This document shows positions 16,798-25,576 of a DNA stretch of 64,000 nt, piece by piece; positions within the stretch are counted from its first letter, which is position 1; each line of letters begins with the position of its first letter. The notes under the pieces were generated by a model that was not told the DNA's origin, searched no databases, and worked only from the letters and a program-made list of their open reading frames with translations. The DNA comes from SXIZ01 sp040079795 (lineage in GTDB: Bacteria > Pseudomonadota > Gammaproteobacteria > Methylococcales > Methylomonadaceae), in the NCBI GenBank assembly GCA_040079795.1, contig JBEBJQ010000010.1, positions 13,767 to 77,766 on the forward strand, in the 5' to 3' direction. The translations under genes and the position numbers were made by a program.

Positions 16798-17009
16798 ATG
16801 CTGACTTAAACCCTATACCAAACGCAGCCACGCAAGCTACGCTCGATTGCTTACGCCTAGCCGTTAGCAAAACGTTGGAACGCAAACGCCGCCTTGGGCA
16901 GTATTCCGTACAATGGAATGGTGCTGACCCGTTTGCCGTTGGGGATGATGCGCCGGAACATTTGCGTATACCGCAACAATCTGAGAAAACATGTAGCGGG
17001 GAGAAATAG
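16794..17009 (+). CDS. Small protein coupled to the zeta-like kinase
   Basis: This 71-residue protein starts at an ATG overlapping the kinase stop by 4 bases. It has a basic helix (LAVSKTLERKRRLGQYSVQWNG) and no known catalytic motif. Similar small partners often follow this zeta-like family, so it may be a regulatory partner, but I do not recognise a named domain. Confidence 0.6.
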   Translation: MNADLNPIPNAATQATLDCLRLAVSKTLERKRRLGQYSVQWNGADPFAVGDDAPEHLRIPQQSEKTCSGEK

Positions 17010-17011
17010 CC

Positions 17012-17257
17012 ATGCAAACTTTTCAAGTAAATTCGCATATTAACGAAAACGGCATATTGTCCGTTAAATTGCCAAAGGAATGGGCTGAAAAAGACGTTAA
17101 TGTCGTGTTGGTATTAGAGTTTTTGAATCAGTTGAAAGAATCTAAGCCGCAAAAAGAAAGTCTAGCCGCCGCTTTTGATTTGCTAGTGCAAATGCCTGAA
17201 GATTTTATGACACACCGACAAGATGACTTACCGCAAGAACGAGACGAATGGATATGA
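17012..17257 (+). CDS. VapB-like antitoxin
   Basis: This 81-residue protein begins with a beta-rich segment (NSHINENGILSVKLPKEW) followed by an acidic helical tail (RQDDLPQERDEW), as in VapB/AbrB-type antitoxins that pair with PIN toxins. Its stop overlaps the toxin start by 4 bases. DNA-binding autoregulation is expected for the family but no operator was identified. Confidence 0.72.
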   Translation: MQTFQVNSHINENGILSVKLPKEWAEKDVNVVLVLEFLNQLKESKPQKESLAAAFDLLVQMPEDFMTHRQDDLPQERDEWI

Positions 17258-17673
17258 CAGTACGTTACTTACTGGACACCAATATTTGTGTTTACATAGC
17301 CAAAAAACGCCCAGTGGAAGTTCATCAGCGGCTTTCAGCGCTTAGTATCGGTGATGTTGGCATGTCGCTTATTACCTTTGGTGAGTTACGCTTTGGCGCG
17401 GAAAAAAGCCAACATCAAGAGATTGCGCTGGAAAAGTTAGCACAGTTGCTGCGGTATATTCCCGTGATTATGCCGACACAGGAAACAGCTAAAAAATATG
17501 CGATTATTCGCAGTTTTCTTGAGAAAACCGGGCAACCGATTGGTAATAATGATTTATGGATTGCCGCTCATGCGTTATCGTTGAATACCATTTTAGTGAC
17601 CAATAACACTAGGGAATTTATAAAAGTACCTGATCTATTGGTTGAAAATTGGGTTAAAGACTCGGCAGAATAA
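17254..17673 (+). CDS. vapC: VapC-family PIN-domain ribonuclease toxin
   Basis: This protein of about 139 residues has the PIN acidic residues: LLDTNICVYI (first Asp), FGELRFGAEKS (Glu), and NNDLWIAAHAL (Asp) with TNNTREF near the end. VapC toxins cut tRNA or rRNA; the target here is unknown. I chose the ATG at 17254, which makes an ATGA overlap with the antitoxin stop; an in-frame ATG at 17248 is also possible. Confidence 0.9.
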   Translation: MTVRYLLDTNICVYIAKKRPVEVHQRLSALSIGDVGMSLITFGELRFGAEKSQHQEIALEKLAQLLRYIPVIMPTQETAKKYAIIRSFLEKTGQPIGNNDLWIAAHALSLNTILVTNNTREFIKVPDLLVENWVKDSAE

Positions 17674-17885
17674 TATTTTAGGTAAAAAATATCATGATAT
17701 TAAGAGGGATTTTAGAGCGGTCTTTAGGCGGGTTTATTTGTATTCGTGGCTATGCAAAGCTTAGTGAATTAGCCAAATTATCCAGGCCAAATGACCAATA
17801 TCAACGCGAACGGGTAAGCACCCAAAGTATTAAGTGAAATACGTTATTAACAATAATAAAAAAGCCCCACCGTCGAGGTAACAAC

Positions 17886-19478
17886 ATGTCAGCAGAACAA
17901 TTCGCCAAACCCATCCATGGAAACTTAGGCGGTTTTTTCCAACGGGTAAATGACTTTAATGATAAGTTTTATATCCGTTGGGGTAAGATTGACTTTGAGC
18001 TATATCATGGTGTGCAGGCAAACCTAAAAGTGGTGATCAAGGTCTATCGCGAGCAGCATATCTGTGAGACTTACATTGTCGATACCGATGCCTATGACGT
18101 GCAATGGGATCGCCATAAACGCTCTACCCGGGATTTTTATATCCATCCCTACTCCGTGCATTTCGGGCGTATCACCTGCGTTAAATTTTCATTTATTGTG
18201 CATATCCATGAGCATTCCATACCCTCGCAGCAGGAGTATATTTTCATGGAGAGTCAGCAACTACAAAGCGAGCATCCGCAATATCGAACCCTGAATGGTG
18301 ATTGGTCCTCCACCAATCACTACCGTACCCATGAATTGAATGCGGGGGAATTACAAGGCGATGTGGATTGGTATAACCATCATGTCGAATCCTTGCACTT
18401 GGTGCCTAAGTTTACCAAAGGCCAACAACACCATCCTTACCATCCTAAACGGTATATTCATGATTTGATTGATAAGGTAATCTGGTGCAAGCAGGAAAAC
18501 CGGCAGCGTTTTTGTACCATCAAGGTGAGCGTGGATTGTATTGATGATTATGATTTCATCACGCATTTAATTGTCGCGCACGAACAAGGGGTGTGCGTGC
18601 AATGTATTGTCGACTGGCGCAAGATGACGCTGACCAACAGTCAGAACTATGCGCGTTTAAAACGCTCCGGCATTGAATTGCTGGGGGTATTTTGTACGCC
18701 TAAGCATCATTTGATTGAAGTTGATCCCGACATGCACACTAAATTCATCATTTTTAACGACGATGATTGCATGCTCGGTTCGTTCAATATTACTTTTGAC
18801 CGCTGGTGGGCCAATTGGGAATCCGGGATGACCTTTCATTCCAAAGGCATCTGCCGCTTGCTGGACAATATCTTTCAAAGCCAACGCGGCGGGGTGATTC
18901 AACGCTATGGCATTGATCCATTAAGCCAGTTTAATTTGCTGTACACCTTCGGTCGGCATTTTATGGCAAATGGCCAACATTACCGTCCACATCATGCCAT
19001 CCTGGCTGAAATACATCGCGCCCGGCATTCAATTAAGCTGTCGTTATTTTTGGTCGGCGATTTGTTGGGTGATCATCATGACAGCGTCGTCGATGCGTTA
19101 ATTCACGCGCGGGATAGGGGCGTGTATGTGCATATTCTGTTCAACGGCCATTTAGCCAGACAAGGACGGATAGGCATTGAACGCTCGATGCCTGACGAAC
19201 TTAATCGTCCACTACTCCCAGCGGTCCAACGCTTAAAAGATGTGGGCATTCCGGTTGGCCTGGTGTATGGACAGGATAACCTGCCTGTGCCTTATTCACC
19301 CATTCATTCCAAATACTGCATCATTGACGACAGCATTGTGATTGAAGGCAGCTTTAACTGGTATAACACGTCGGTATTTTCACATGACTTAATCGTGGTA
19401 GTGAATAACCGCGAAATCGCCCAGCCTTATCTGCATGAATTTGAGCAAATACAGCGGTTGTTTAGGGTTTTTTATTAA
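17886..19478 (+). CDS. Phospholipase D-like protein with two HKD motifs
   Basis: This 530-residue protein starts at ATG 17886 with GAGG 7 bases upstream. The N-terminal 160 residues are beta-rich and unidentified. Two PLD half-sites follow: HTKFIIFNDDD-x5-GSFNITF (about residue 283; the acidic residue is shifted by one from the canonical spacing) and HSKYCIIDD-x6-GSFNWYN (about residue 478, canonical). The family hydrolyses or transfers phosphodiesters in lipids or nucleic acids. No signal peptide or membrane helix is seen, so a cytoplasmic nuclease role is as likely as lipid synthesis. It sits at the edge of the defence/toxin island. Confidence 0.78.
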   Translation: MSAEQFAKPIHGNLGGFFQRVNDFNDKFYIRWGKIDFELYHGVQANLKVVIKVYREQHICETYIVDTDAYDVQWDRHKRSTRDFYIHPYSVHFGRITCVKFSFIVHIHEHSIPSQQEYIFMESQQLQSEHPQYRTLNGDWSSTNHYRTHELNAGELQGDVDWYNHHVESLHLVPKFTKGQQHHPYHPKRYIHDLIDKVIWCKQENRQRFCTIKVSVDCIDDYDFITHLIVAHEQGVCVQCIVDWRKMTLTNSQNYARLKRSGIELLGVFCTPKHHLIEVDPDMHTKFIIFNDDDCMLGSFNITFDRWWANWESGMTFHSKGICRLLDNIFQSQRGGVIQRYGIDPLSQFNLLYTFGRHFMANGQHYRPHHAILAEIHRARHSIKLSLFLVGDLLGDHHDSVVDALIHARDRGVYVHILFNGHLARQGRIGIERSMPDELNRPLLPAVQRLKDVGIPVGLVYGQDNLPVPYSPIHSKYCIIDDSIVIEGSFNWYNTSVFSHDLIVVVNNREIAQPYLHEFEQIQRLFRVFY

Positions 19479-19627
19479 GCTCTATTTGCATTGTTCAATT
19501 GCTTCAACAATGCTTTTAGCTATCCATTGACTTTCGCCCAGAGCGAACCAGGCACTGCTTTATAAACTGTGTTAATTCTCCTACGCCAAGCTATTTTTAG
19601 CCAAATTAATAGCGATTCAATATTTTA

Positions 19628-19656
19628 TTGACAACGCAATAAATTAGCGGTTAAAT
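19628..19656 (+). promoter_or_regulatory. Sigma-70 promoter for the second P460 gene
   Basis: A perfect -35 box TTGACA (19628-19633) is spaced 17 bp from TTAAAT (19651-19656), a 4/6 match to TATAAT. Transcription would start about 19663, at the edge of the palindrome described next, about 57 bases before the ATG. Confidence 0.6.
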
Positions 19657-19662
19657 AGCCTT

Positions 19663-19687
19663 AAATAATTTCGATTCGAAATTATTT
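19663..19687. promoter_or_regulatory. 25-bp palindromic operator over the P460 transcription start
   Basis: AAATAATTTCGA and TCGAAATTATTT are exact inverted repeats around a single T. The site covers the predicted start of transcription, where a bound dimeric repressor would block the promoter. The regulator is not identified; a nitric-oxide or metal-responsive one is a guess from the P460 product. Confidence 0.6.
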
Positions 19688-19719
19688 GCGTAATGCTTAA
19701 ATTCTAATGGAGAAATAAC

Positions 19720-20202
19720 ATGAAACTAATGAACTCTTTATTTGCAGGTGGCCTGGCTCTCATTTGTGCAAATGTCGCATTGGCTGAAGATACCAACGTA
19801 CCCTATCCAGAAGGCTTCAGAAGCTGGTTTCATACCAAAACCATGCTCATTCAACCAGGGCATGCGCTCGCCAATCCTTTTCAGGGCATCCATCACCTCT
19901 ACGCTAATCCTAAAGCCCTTAAAGGCTTACAAAGCGGCACTTATGCTGACGGTGCAGTATTGGTGTTCGATCTGCTTAATTATAATGATAAAGAGTTAAC
20001 TATCCAGGAAGGCGACCGTAAGCTCACCGGTGTCATGCACAGAGATGCTAAAAAATACGCAGCAACCGGCGGCTGGGGATTTGAGGGGTTTGCGGGTAAC
20101 AGCAAAACTGAACGGCTAGTAAAAGATTCCGGCGCTTCTTGCTTTGCTTGCCATACTTCAGAAAAAAAACGGGAGTATGTATTCTCTGAATTACGTCCAT
20201 AG
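19720..20202 (+). CDS. Exported cytochrome P460
   Basis: This 160-residue protein has a signal peptide ending NVALA and the full P460 domain: YPEGFRSWFHTKTMLIQPGH, GIHHLYANPKAL, DGAVLVFDLL, GGWGFEGFAG, and a C-terminal c-heme site CFACH (Cys141, Cys144, His145). P460 oxidises hydroxylamine and can protect methanotrophs and nitrifiers from nitrogen intermediates; it should be periplasmic. A ribosome site GGAG lies 7 bases upstream. It is monocistronic with its own promoter and palindromic operator, unlike the P460 in the hvf-like operon. Confidence 0.9.
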   Translation: MKLMNSLFAGGLALICANVALAEDTNVPYPEGFRSWFHTKTMLIQPGHALANPFQGIHHLYANPKALKGLQSGTYADGAVLVFDLLNYNDKELTIQEGDRKLTGVMHRDAKKYAATGGWGFEGFAGNSKTERLVKDSGASCFACHTSEKKREYVFSELRP

Positions 20203-20363
20203 CAGAGGCTCGAACCGGTGCTAAGAACTAACGCAGAATAAATCTAGCCAGTAGGGAAATTTTATCCCTCCCCTATAAATGCTTTATTTATTTATAAAGT
20301 ACAAATTCTAAAACATCGGTTCTTTTTTCGGATCAATTAAGCTTAACAGACACGATAACAGGC

Positions 20364-20642
20364 TTATTTTTTACGAATAAAAAATACTTGCTGTTGTTCA
20401 AGTCTTAGAAACATCAGCATTTCATGGCCGGTTTGTTCTACATACACTCCAAAATCCAAATGTGCCGCAGGATCAGTTGCAATAACCTTAACCACTGCGC
20501 CGCTCGCTAACTCATTTAAGGCTTTTTTTAGCCGTAACAAAGGTAGAGGACATTGTAAGCCACTGGCATCGACTTCTAAATCGTAATTAATCATGTTGAT
20601 CGGGTTAGTAACGCGTTCGTGTGGGTTTATAATACCATCCAC
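20364..20642 (-). CDS. TusA-family sulfur carrier
   Basis: This TusA-like protein of up to 92 residues has the hallmark DASGLQCPLPLLRLKKAL with the sulfur-carrying Cys in the CPxP motif, then the GHEMLMFLRLEQQQVFFIRKK tail. These small cytoplasmic proteins hand persulfide sulfur to tRNA thiolation, molybdenum cofactor or sulfur oxidation enzymes. The start at 20642 has GGAAG upstream; an ATG at 20594 closer to the conserved core is an alternative. It is divergent from cysG, with 29 bp between. Confidence 0.85.
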   Translation of the reverse strand: MDGIINPHERVTNPINMINYDLEVDASGLQCPLPLLRLKKALNELASGAVVKVIATDPAAHLDFGVYVEQTGHEMLMFLRLEQQQVFFIRKK

Positions 20643-20671
20643 TGGCGCTTCCGAGTATTTAAGCTAAACCC

Positions 20672-22072
20672 ATGGATTATTTCCCCCTATTTATAAAACT
20701 ACAGCAGCAACCTTGCCTGGTGATCGGTGCTGGCGAGATTGCCGCCCGGAAAATTGACTTACTGAGTCGGGCGGGGGCTAAAATTACGGTGATAGCCCTT
20801 GAATTTAATAGCGTTATTCTTGAATTACAGGCTAAACATCAACTGGAATTCAGACAAAAAGCGTTTACACCCAGCGATGTAACTGGTTTTAAGCTGGTCA
20901 TTTCAGCTACTGACAGCACCGAAACCAATCAACGGGTTGCTGATGCCGCCAATGCGCAAGGCATTTTAGTGAATGTGGTGGATAGCCCTGCGCTGTGTAG
21001 CTTTATTTTTCCGGCGATTATAGATCGCTCTCCTATTATCGCAGCCATTTCATCGGGCGGTGCGTCCCCGGTTTTAGCGCGTTTGTTAAGGGCGCGTCTT
21101 GAAAGCATGATCCCTTATCAATATGGGAAATTGGCGCAACTCGCTGAAAATTTTAGGCAACAGGTTAAAAACGCCATTAAAATGCCCGCACAACGACGGA
21201 TATTTTGGGAAAATGTTTTACAAGGCAAAATTGCTGAACTGGTTTTTGCTGGTTTCCAGCAACAAGCAGAGGAACTCCTGCACCAAACCATCGTTGACAC
21301 CGCAAGCCATTCCGCAACACCAGGTGCAGTCTACTTGGTGGGTGCAGGCCCTGGTGACCCGGATTTATTGACCTTTCGGGCGCTCAGGCTCATGCAGCAA
21401 GCTGATGTCGTGGTGTATGACCGTTTAGTCTCGCCCGCGGTGTTAGATTTAGTCAGGCGGGATGCCACTAAACTCTACGTTGGTAAACAACGGGATAACC
21501 ACAGTATGCCGCAGGACTCTATTAATACCTTATTAGCAGGTTTAGCCAAACAAGGTAAACGGGTAGTGCGTCTAAAGGGCGGCGACCCGTTCATTTTTGG
21601 GCGTGGTGGTGAAGAAATTGCGACACTCATGGAACAAGGCATTAATTTTCAGGTTGTACCCGGTATTACCGCTGCCTCTGGCTGCGCTACCTATGCAGGC
21701 ATTCCGCTAACCCACCGGGATTATGCGCAATCAGTTACATTTATTACCGGCCACCTTAAAGATGGCTCAATTGACCTCAATTGGAGCCAACTGGCCGCAC
21801 CTAATCAAACCTTAGTCATTTATATGGGGCTAACTGGCTTACCCAATATTTGTGCCGCCTTAATCGCTCATGGTGCGCCCAAGGACTTACCTATCGCATT
21901 AATAGAACAAGGCACCTTGGAGCAACAGCGGGTATTCACCGGAACCTTGCAATCATTACCTGAACAAATAGCCGCGCTGGAAATAAAACCTCCAACGCTG
22001 ATTATTGTAGGTATGGTGGTCAACTTACGCCCACAATTAAAATGGTTTAATGAAACTGGCTTGTCTAATTAG
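20672..22072 (+). CDS. cysG: Siroheme synthase CysG (bifunctional)
   Basis: This 466-residue fusion has an N-terminal dehydrogenase/ferrochelatase domain (CLVIGAGEIAARKIDLLSRAGA and SSGGASPVLARLLR, residues 15-145) and a C-terminal uroporphyrinogen-III methyltransferase domain (LVGAGPGDPDLLTFRALRLM, RLKGGDPFIFGRGGEE and GITAASGCATYAGIPLTHRD). It converts uroporphyrinogen III to siroheme, the cofactor of nitrite and sulfite reductases. Length and order match the proteobacterial enzyme. It starts 29 bp from the divergent tusA-like gene, a sensible link with sulfite reduction. Confidence 0.95.
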   Translation: MDYFPLFIKLQQQPCLVIGAGEIAARKIDLLSRAGAKITVIALEFNSVILELQAKHQLEFRQKAFTPSDVTGFKLVISATDSTETNQRVADAANAQGILVNVVDSPALCSFIFPAIIDRSPIIAAISSGGASPVLARLLRARLESMIPYQYGKLAQLAENFRQQVKNAIKMPAQRRIFWENVLQGKIAELVFAGFQQQAEELLHQTIVDTASHSATPGAVYLVGAGPGDPDLLTFRALRLMQQADVVVYDRLVSPAVLDLVRRDATKLYVGKQRDNHSMPQDSINTLLAGLAKQGKRVVRLKGGDPFIFGRGGEEIATLMEQGINFQVVPGITAASGCATYAGIPLTHRDYAQSVTFITGHLKDGSIDLNWSQLAAPNQTLVIYMGLTGLPNICAALIAHGAPKDLPIALIEQGTLEQQRVFTGTLQSLPEQIAALEIKPPTLIIVGMVVNLRPQLKWFNETGLSN

Positions 22073-22337
22073 CTGTGACAGAATGCCTAGCAAATTTAAA
22101 TGACAGAACGATTACTCTGCTGGTAATCAGGCGAAAATAACTTACTTAAATTCAGTTAACATTCAGGCAAGTTGTTGATAATATGCCGCAACAAAAAATA
22201 AATACTGATTACGGTTAAAAATAATTGAATATTTGATGTAAATTCAATATGCTTTGCCAGTTTAAGCTGTACTTGAACTGTGATAATTTCCAAAAATTAA
22301 AAGCAGTTCTTTTTATTCACCATGAGGAGAGAGTTAA

Positions 22338-22667
22338 ATGAGAAAAATATTAGGTACATTTGCAACTGTTGCTTTAATGTCTTTAAGCGCGCAAGTTTTT
22401 GCTGATGCAGAAGTCGGTGAAAAAATTTACAAACAAGCGTTTGGTCGCGGCTGTGGCGCTTGCCACGATATCGCTACCAATCCACAATTGCCAGCCTTGA
22501 TTAAATCCGGAAAATTGGATAAAGCAAGCTTTGCAACCACCATCAAAAACGGTAAAAACGGTATGCCAAAAGCTGGCGCATCAATTATGGCTGTTGGCGC
22601 GGTTAAAAAAGCTGGCTTAACTGAAGATCAAGCAATTGATTCAATTTATGAGTTCTTAAGCAAATAA
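22338..22667 (+). CDS. Periplasmic class I cytochrome c
   Basis: This 109-residue protein has a signal peptide ending QVFADA and a single c-heme site CGACH (about residues 44-48). A later Met in GMPKAG is the likely axial ligand. It should be a small soluble electron carrier of the periplasm, but its partner is unknown. The start has GAGGAGAG upstream, a very strong ribosome site, and a good terminator follows, both consistent with abundant expression. Confidence 0.88.
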   Translation: MRKILGTFATVALMSLSAQVFADAEVGEKIYKQAFGRGCGACHDIATNPQLPALIKSGKLDKASFATTIKNGKNGMPKAGASIMAVGAVKKAGLTEDQAIDSIYEFLSK

Positions 22668-22733
22668 GACCTTCAATTCGCATTCAGCCGCTTCTAAATC
22701 AAGCAGCTGAATATAATTGAGTTTGATATATAT

Positions 22734-22762
22734 AAAGCCTCAATTTATGTTGGGGCTTTTTT
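22734..22762 (+). terminator. Rho-independent terminator of the cytochrome c gene
   Basis: AAGCCTCAA and TTGGGGCTT pair over 9 bp (one G-T pair) around a short TTTATG loop, and eight T residues follow. It lies 67 bp past the stop. Confidence 0.85.
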
Positions 22763-22975
22763 TTGCTCAAGATTATGGTGGGCAGGAGTTTTTTATCATT
22801 AAGTTGTTGGAGAGACAAGGAGGGGTGATCCTTTCGCAGCCCAAAATTCAATGCCTTGATATGTGGGGTTAAAAAAATGCTATCAATCCTAGCTAGCCAC
22901 GCCTAGCAGCATTTGGCATCTTAATGACATTGCCTGCGCCAAAGCTTGGCGTCAATATGCCTTTCAAATCTAAGC

Positions 22976-23182
22976 CTATTTAGAGCTTGCATGTTTGGCT
23001 ATAAAAGCGTTAATGACACTTCGAAAACCAAAATAACTTTTTTTGCCCTCCGGTATTGGCTCCTTTGGGTTTTGAAGCGAAGCCAATTGTGCTTTCAACA
23101 CTTCAACAAATAGGTTATTCACACCAAAGCGTTGTTCGAGATTAGGAATGTCTTCTTTTAATAAGTCAATTTCTGAAATCAT
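22976..23182 (-). CDS. Small hypothetical protein
   Basis: This 68-residue soluble protein starts at an ATG with GAGGAAG 7 bases upstream, which supports it being real. It has an amphipathic leucine-rich first half (EIDLLKEDIPNLEQRFGVNN) and a basic end. I recognise no domain. It stands alone between the cytochrome c gene and the arsenosugar cluster, on the opposite strand to both. Confidence 0.55.
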   Translation of the reverse strand: MISEIDLLKEDIPNLEQRFGVNNLFVEVLKAQLASLQNPKEPIPEGKKSYFGFRSVINAFIAKHASSK

Positions 23183-23462
23183 GATTTCTTCCTCGTGATT
23201 TATTCATAATTCAAACTAAATAACTCAGACAATGTTACCCGCAATTAAATTCCATTTTTAGTTCAAATTTAATATGAGTTTTGTCGTTTGTTAATACTGA
23301 ATTCGCCAAAAGCCTTTAATAATCACCGCCTATAAAATAGGCGTTATAATCTTATCTAAGCACTTCGTACTGGCTGAACATCCGCTCCAATTCCTGATAA
23401 AGTATGTTCATAGCTGACTTGCCCGTAAACTAAACTCGCAACTTTTAAAGACACATCCTCTT

Positions 23463-24413
23463 ATGCTTGATTCATTACCGTATTTAAAAAACACTGATTT
23501 CCCGGTAATTAAGCGTAACAAGCTGGAAATTTTGCAAGTCAACTTGGGTTATTTATGTAATTTAAGTTGTACGCACTGCCATGTGAATGCCGGGCCCAAA
23601 CGCACGGAAATGATGGAAAAAACCACTATTGATGAGGTGTTGCATTTTATTGATCAGCAGGGCATTCAGACTTTGGATTTAACCGGCGGCGCACCGGAAA
23701 TGAATCCGCATTTTCGGTATATAGTGGCTCAAGCCTCAAAGCGCGGTTTAAAAATTATTGACCGCTGCAATCTGGTGATTCTGTTGGAAGCGGGCTTTGA
23801 AGATATGGCCACGTTTCTGGCGGAACAGGGGGTAGAGATTGTTGCTTCTTTGCCCTGTTATGTACAGGATAATGTCGACAAGCAGCGCGGTAAAGGCACA
23901 TTTAACGCCAGTATTAGCGCCTTGCTGCAACTTAATGCCTTGGGTTATGGTCAACCTGATAGCGGCTTAGAGTTGAATCTGGTGTTTAATCCGCAGGGTG
24001 CTACGTTACCCCCTGAACAACAGGGATTGGAGCTGGATTACAAAAACCATTTATATACCCAGTTCGGCATAGTCTTTAATCATTTATATGCCTTAACGAA
24101 TTTACCCGTGCAACGCTTTGGCGGTATTTTGCTGAGTACCGGGCAGTTTGAGTGTTATATGAATTTACTCAAAGATAATTTCCAGGTGGCTAATCTGGAG
24201 AAAGTGATGTGCCGAAACACCTTAAGTGTTGATTGGCAAGGTTTTGTGTATGATTGTGATTTTAACCAGATGCTTAAGTTGCCTTTAGGAAATGCTTTCA
24301 AAACGCATATTAGCCAGATCACTGAATTAAGGGGAAACGTAATCAACACCTTGCAACATTGCTATGGTTGCACCGCTGGACAAGGCAGTAGTTGTACCGG
24401 TGTGATGAATTGA
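23463..24413 (+). CDS. arsS: Arsenosugar biosynthesis radical SAM protein ArsS
   Basis: This 316-residue protein is a radical SAM enzyme: the iron-sulfur CxxxCxxC motif is Cys32, Cys36 and Cys39 (CNLSCTHCH), followed by a glycine-rich LDLTGGAPEMNP SAM segment and a C-terminal Cys-rich region (CYGCTAGQGSSCTG). This architecture matches ArsS, which acts on methylated arsenic-SAM to form arsenosugar precursors. It is followed 32 bp later by an arsM-type methyltransferase and then a glycosyltransferase, the expected operon order. Confidence 0.92.
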   Translation: MLDSLPYLKNTDFPVIKRNKLEILQVNLGYLCNLSCTHCHVNAGPKRTEMMEKTTIDEVLHFIDQQGIQTLDLTGGAPEMNPHFRYIVAQASKRGLKIIDRCNLVILLEAGFEDMATFLAEQGVEIVASLPCYVQDNVDKQRGKGTFNASISALLQLNALGYGQPDSGLELNLVFNPQGATLPPEQQGLELDYKNHLYTQFGIVFNHLYALTNLPVQRFGGILLSTGQFECYMNLLKDNFQVANLEKVMCRNTLSVDWQGFVYDCDFNQMLKLPLGNAFKTHISQITELRGNVINTLQHCYGCTAGQGSSCTGVMN

Positions 24414-24445
24414 AACTATAACTATAATTAATTATTGGAATTGAT

Positions 24446-25561
24446 ATGACTATTGAAGCAGGTGTTTTAGAGCGTTATTCCCAAGGTGCAGAGTCTATAC
24501 AAGCGGATTTATGTTGTCCGGTGGATTATGACCGGGAATTGTTGGCGCTTTTACCGCAAGAAATTATTGATAAAGATTATGGCTGTGGCGACCCCTCGCG
24601 CTATGTGCAAAAAGGGGATGTCGTGTTGGATCTGGGTTCTGGTTCCGGCAAAATCTGCTATATGGCGGCGCAATTGGTGGGCGAGGCAGGACAAGTGATA
24701 GGCGTGGATATGAATGACGATATGCTCGGTTTAGCTCGGAAATATCAAGCTGAGATGGCGCAAAAATTAGGCTCGGATCGGGTCAAGTTTGTTAAAGGAC
24801 AAATTCAGGATTTAGCTTTGGATCTGGCGGCTATGAATGTGCATTTAGCCCAAAATCCGGTTCGTCATGCTGAAGATGTTATTGCCTTAAGGGCCTGGCA
24901 GGAACAGCAGCGTAAATCGGCCCCACTCATTCAAGACAACAGTATTGATTTAGTGGTCTCCAACTGCGTGTTAAACCTGGTGCATGATAGCGATAAAGCA
25001 CAGTTGATACGGGAGATATTTCGCGTAACTAAGCCGGGTGGCCGGGTGGCGATTTCGGATATCGTCTGTGATGAACCCGTGCCCGCGCATTTAAAAGCGG
25101 ATACGCAGTTGTGGAGCGGTTGCATTTCCGGTGCGTTGCAGGAGCATGACTTCTTGGAGGCGTTTATCGCCGCCGGTTTCGTTGCTGTAACTTTAGATAA
25201 ATGGGAAAGTACCCCTTGGCAAGTTGTTGAAGAGATCGAATTTCGTGCGGTTACCATTACCGCCGTTAAACCAAGCCCCGAACCTTGTTTAGATAAAGGT
25301 CACGCGGTTATTTACCGGGGGCCTTTTGCAGAAGTGAAAGATGATGAAGGGCATGTTTTTTATCGCGGTCAACGTATGGCAGTGTGTGAGCGTACCTGCC
25401 GGTTATTGTCCGGTGAGGCTTATGCAGCGCATTTTATCGGGATTGCGCCCGTGCAAGAACAAACCCCTCAAAACTGGTGCCATGCCCCAGGCACACTCAG
25501 ATCGGTCAAAGTAACCAAAGGTGCTGCGCACACAGCTGATTGCGCGCCGGGTTGTTGTTAA
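24446..25561 (+). CDS. arsM: Arsenite methyltransferase ArsM (arsenosugar type)
   Basis: This 371-residue protein has a SAM-binding LDLGSGSGKICYMAAQ motif (about residues 56-71), the DMNDDML acidic loop, and SNCVLNLVHDSDKAQLIREIFRVTKPGG. Cys residues in CCPVDYD, GYGCGDPS-like (YGCGDPS) and SGCISGAL parts are candidates for As(III) binding. The C-terminal extension (YRGPFAEVKDDEGHVFYRGQRMAVC, shown in parts, and a final CAPGCC) is typical of the version linked to ArsS. It methylates arsenite to dimethylarsenic for sugar formation. Confidence 0.9.
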   Translation: MTIEAGVLERYSQGAESIQADLCCPVDYDRELLALLPQEIIDKDYGCGDPSRYVQKGDVVLDLGSGSGKICYMAAQLVGEAGQVIGVDMNDDMLGLARKYQAEMAQKLGSDRVKFVKGQIQDLALDLAAMNVHLAQNPVRHAEDVIALRAWQEQQRKSAPLIQDNSIDLVVSNCVLNLVHDSDKAQLIREIFRVTKPGGRVAISDIVCDEPVPAHLKADTQLWSGCISGALQEHDFLEAFIAAGFVAVTLDKWESTPWQVVEEIEFRAVTITAVKPSPEPCLDKGHAVIYRGPFAEVKDDEGHVFYRGQRMAVCERTCRLLSGEAYAAHFIGIAPVQEQTPQNWCHAPGTLRSVKVTKGAAHTADCAPGCC

Positions 25562-25576
25562 TCCTGGATTGTTAGC

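Noticed and set aside
17694..17838. 48-codon frame with SRPNDQYQRE between vapC and the PLD gene
   Set aside because: Possibly a remnant of a toxin-island gene; too short and without a clear ribosome site.
22200..22260. FNR-type site upstream of the cytochrome c gene
   Set aside because: TTGAT and a TTCAA half-site are present, but the spacing is one base off the FNR consensus.
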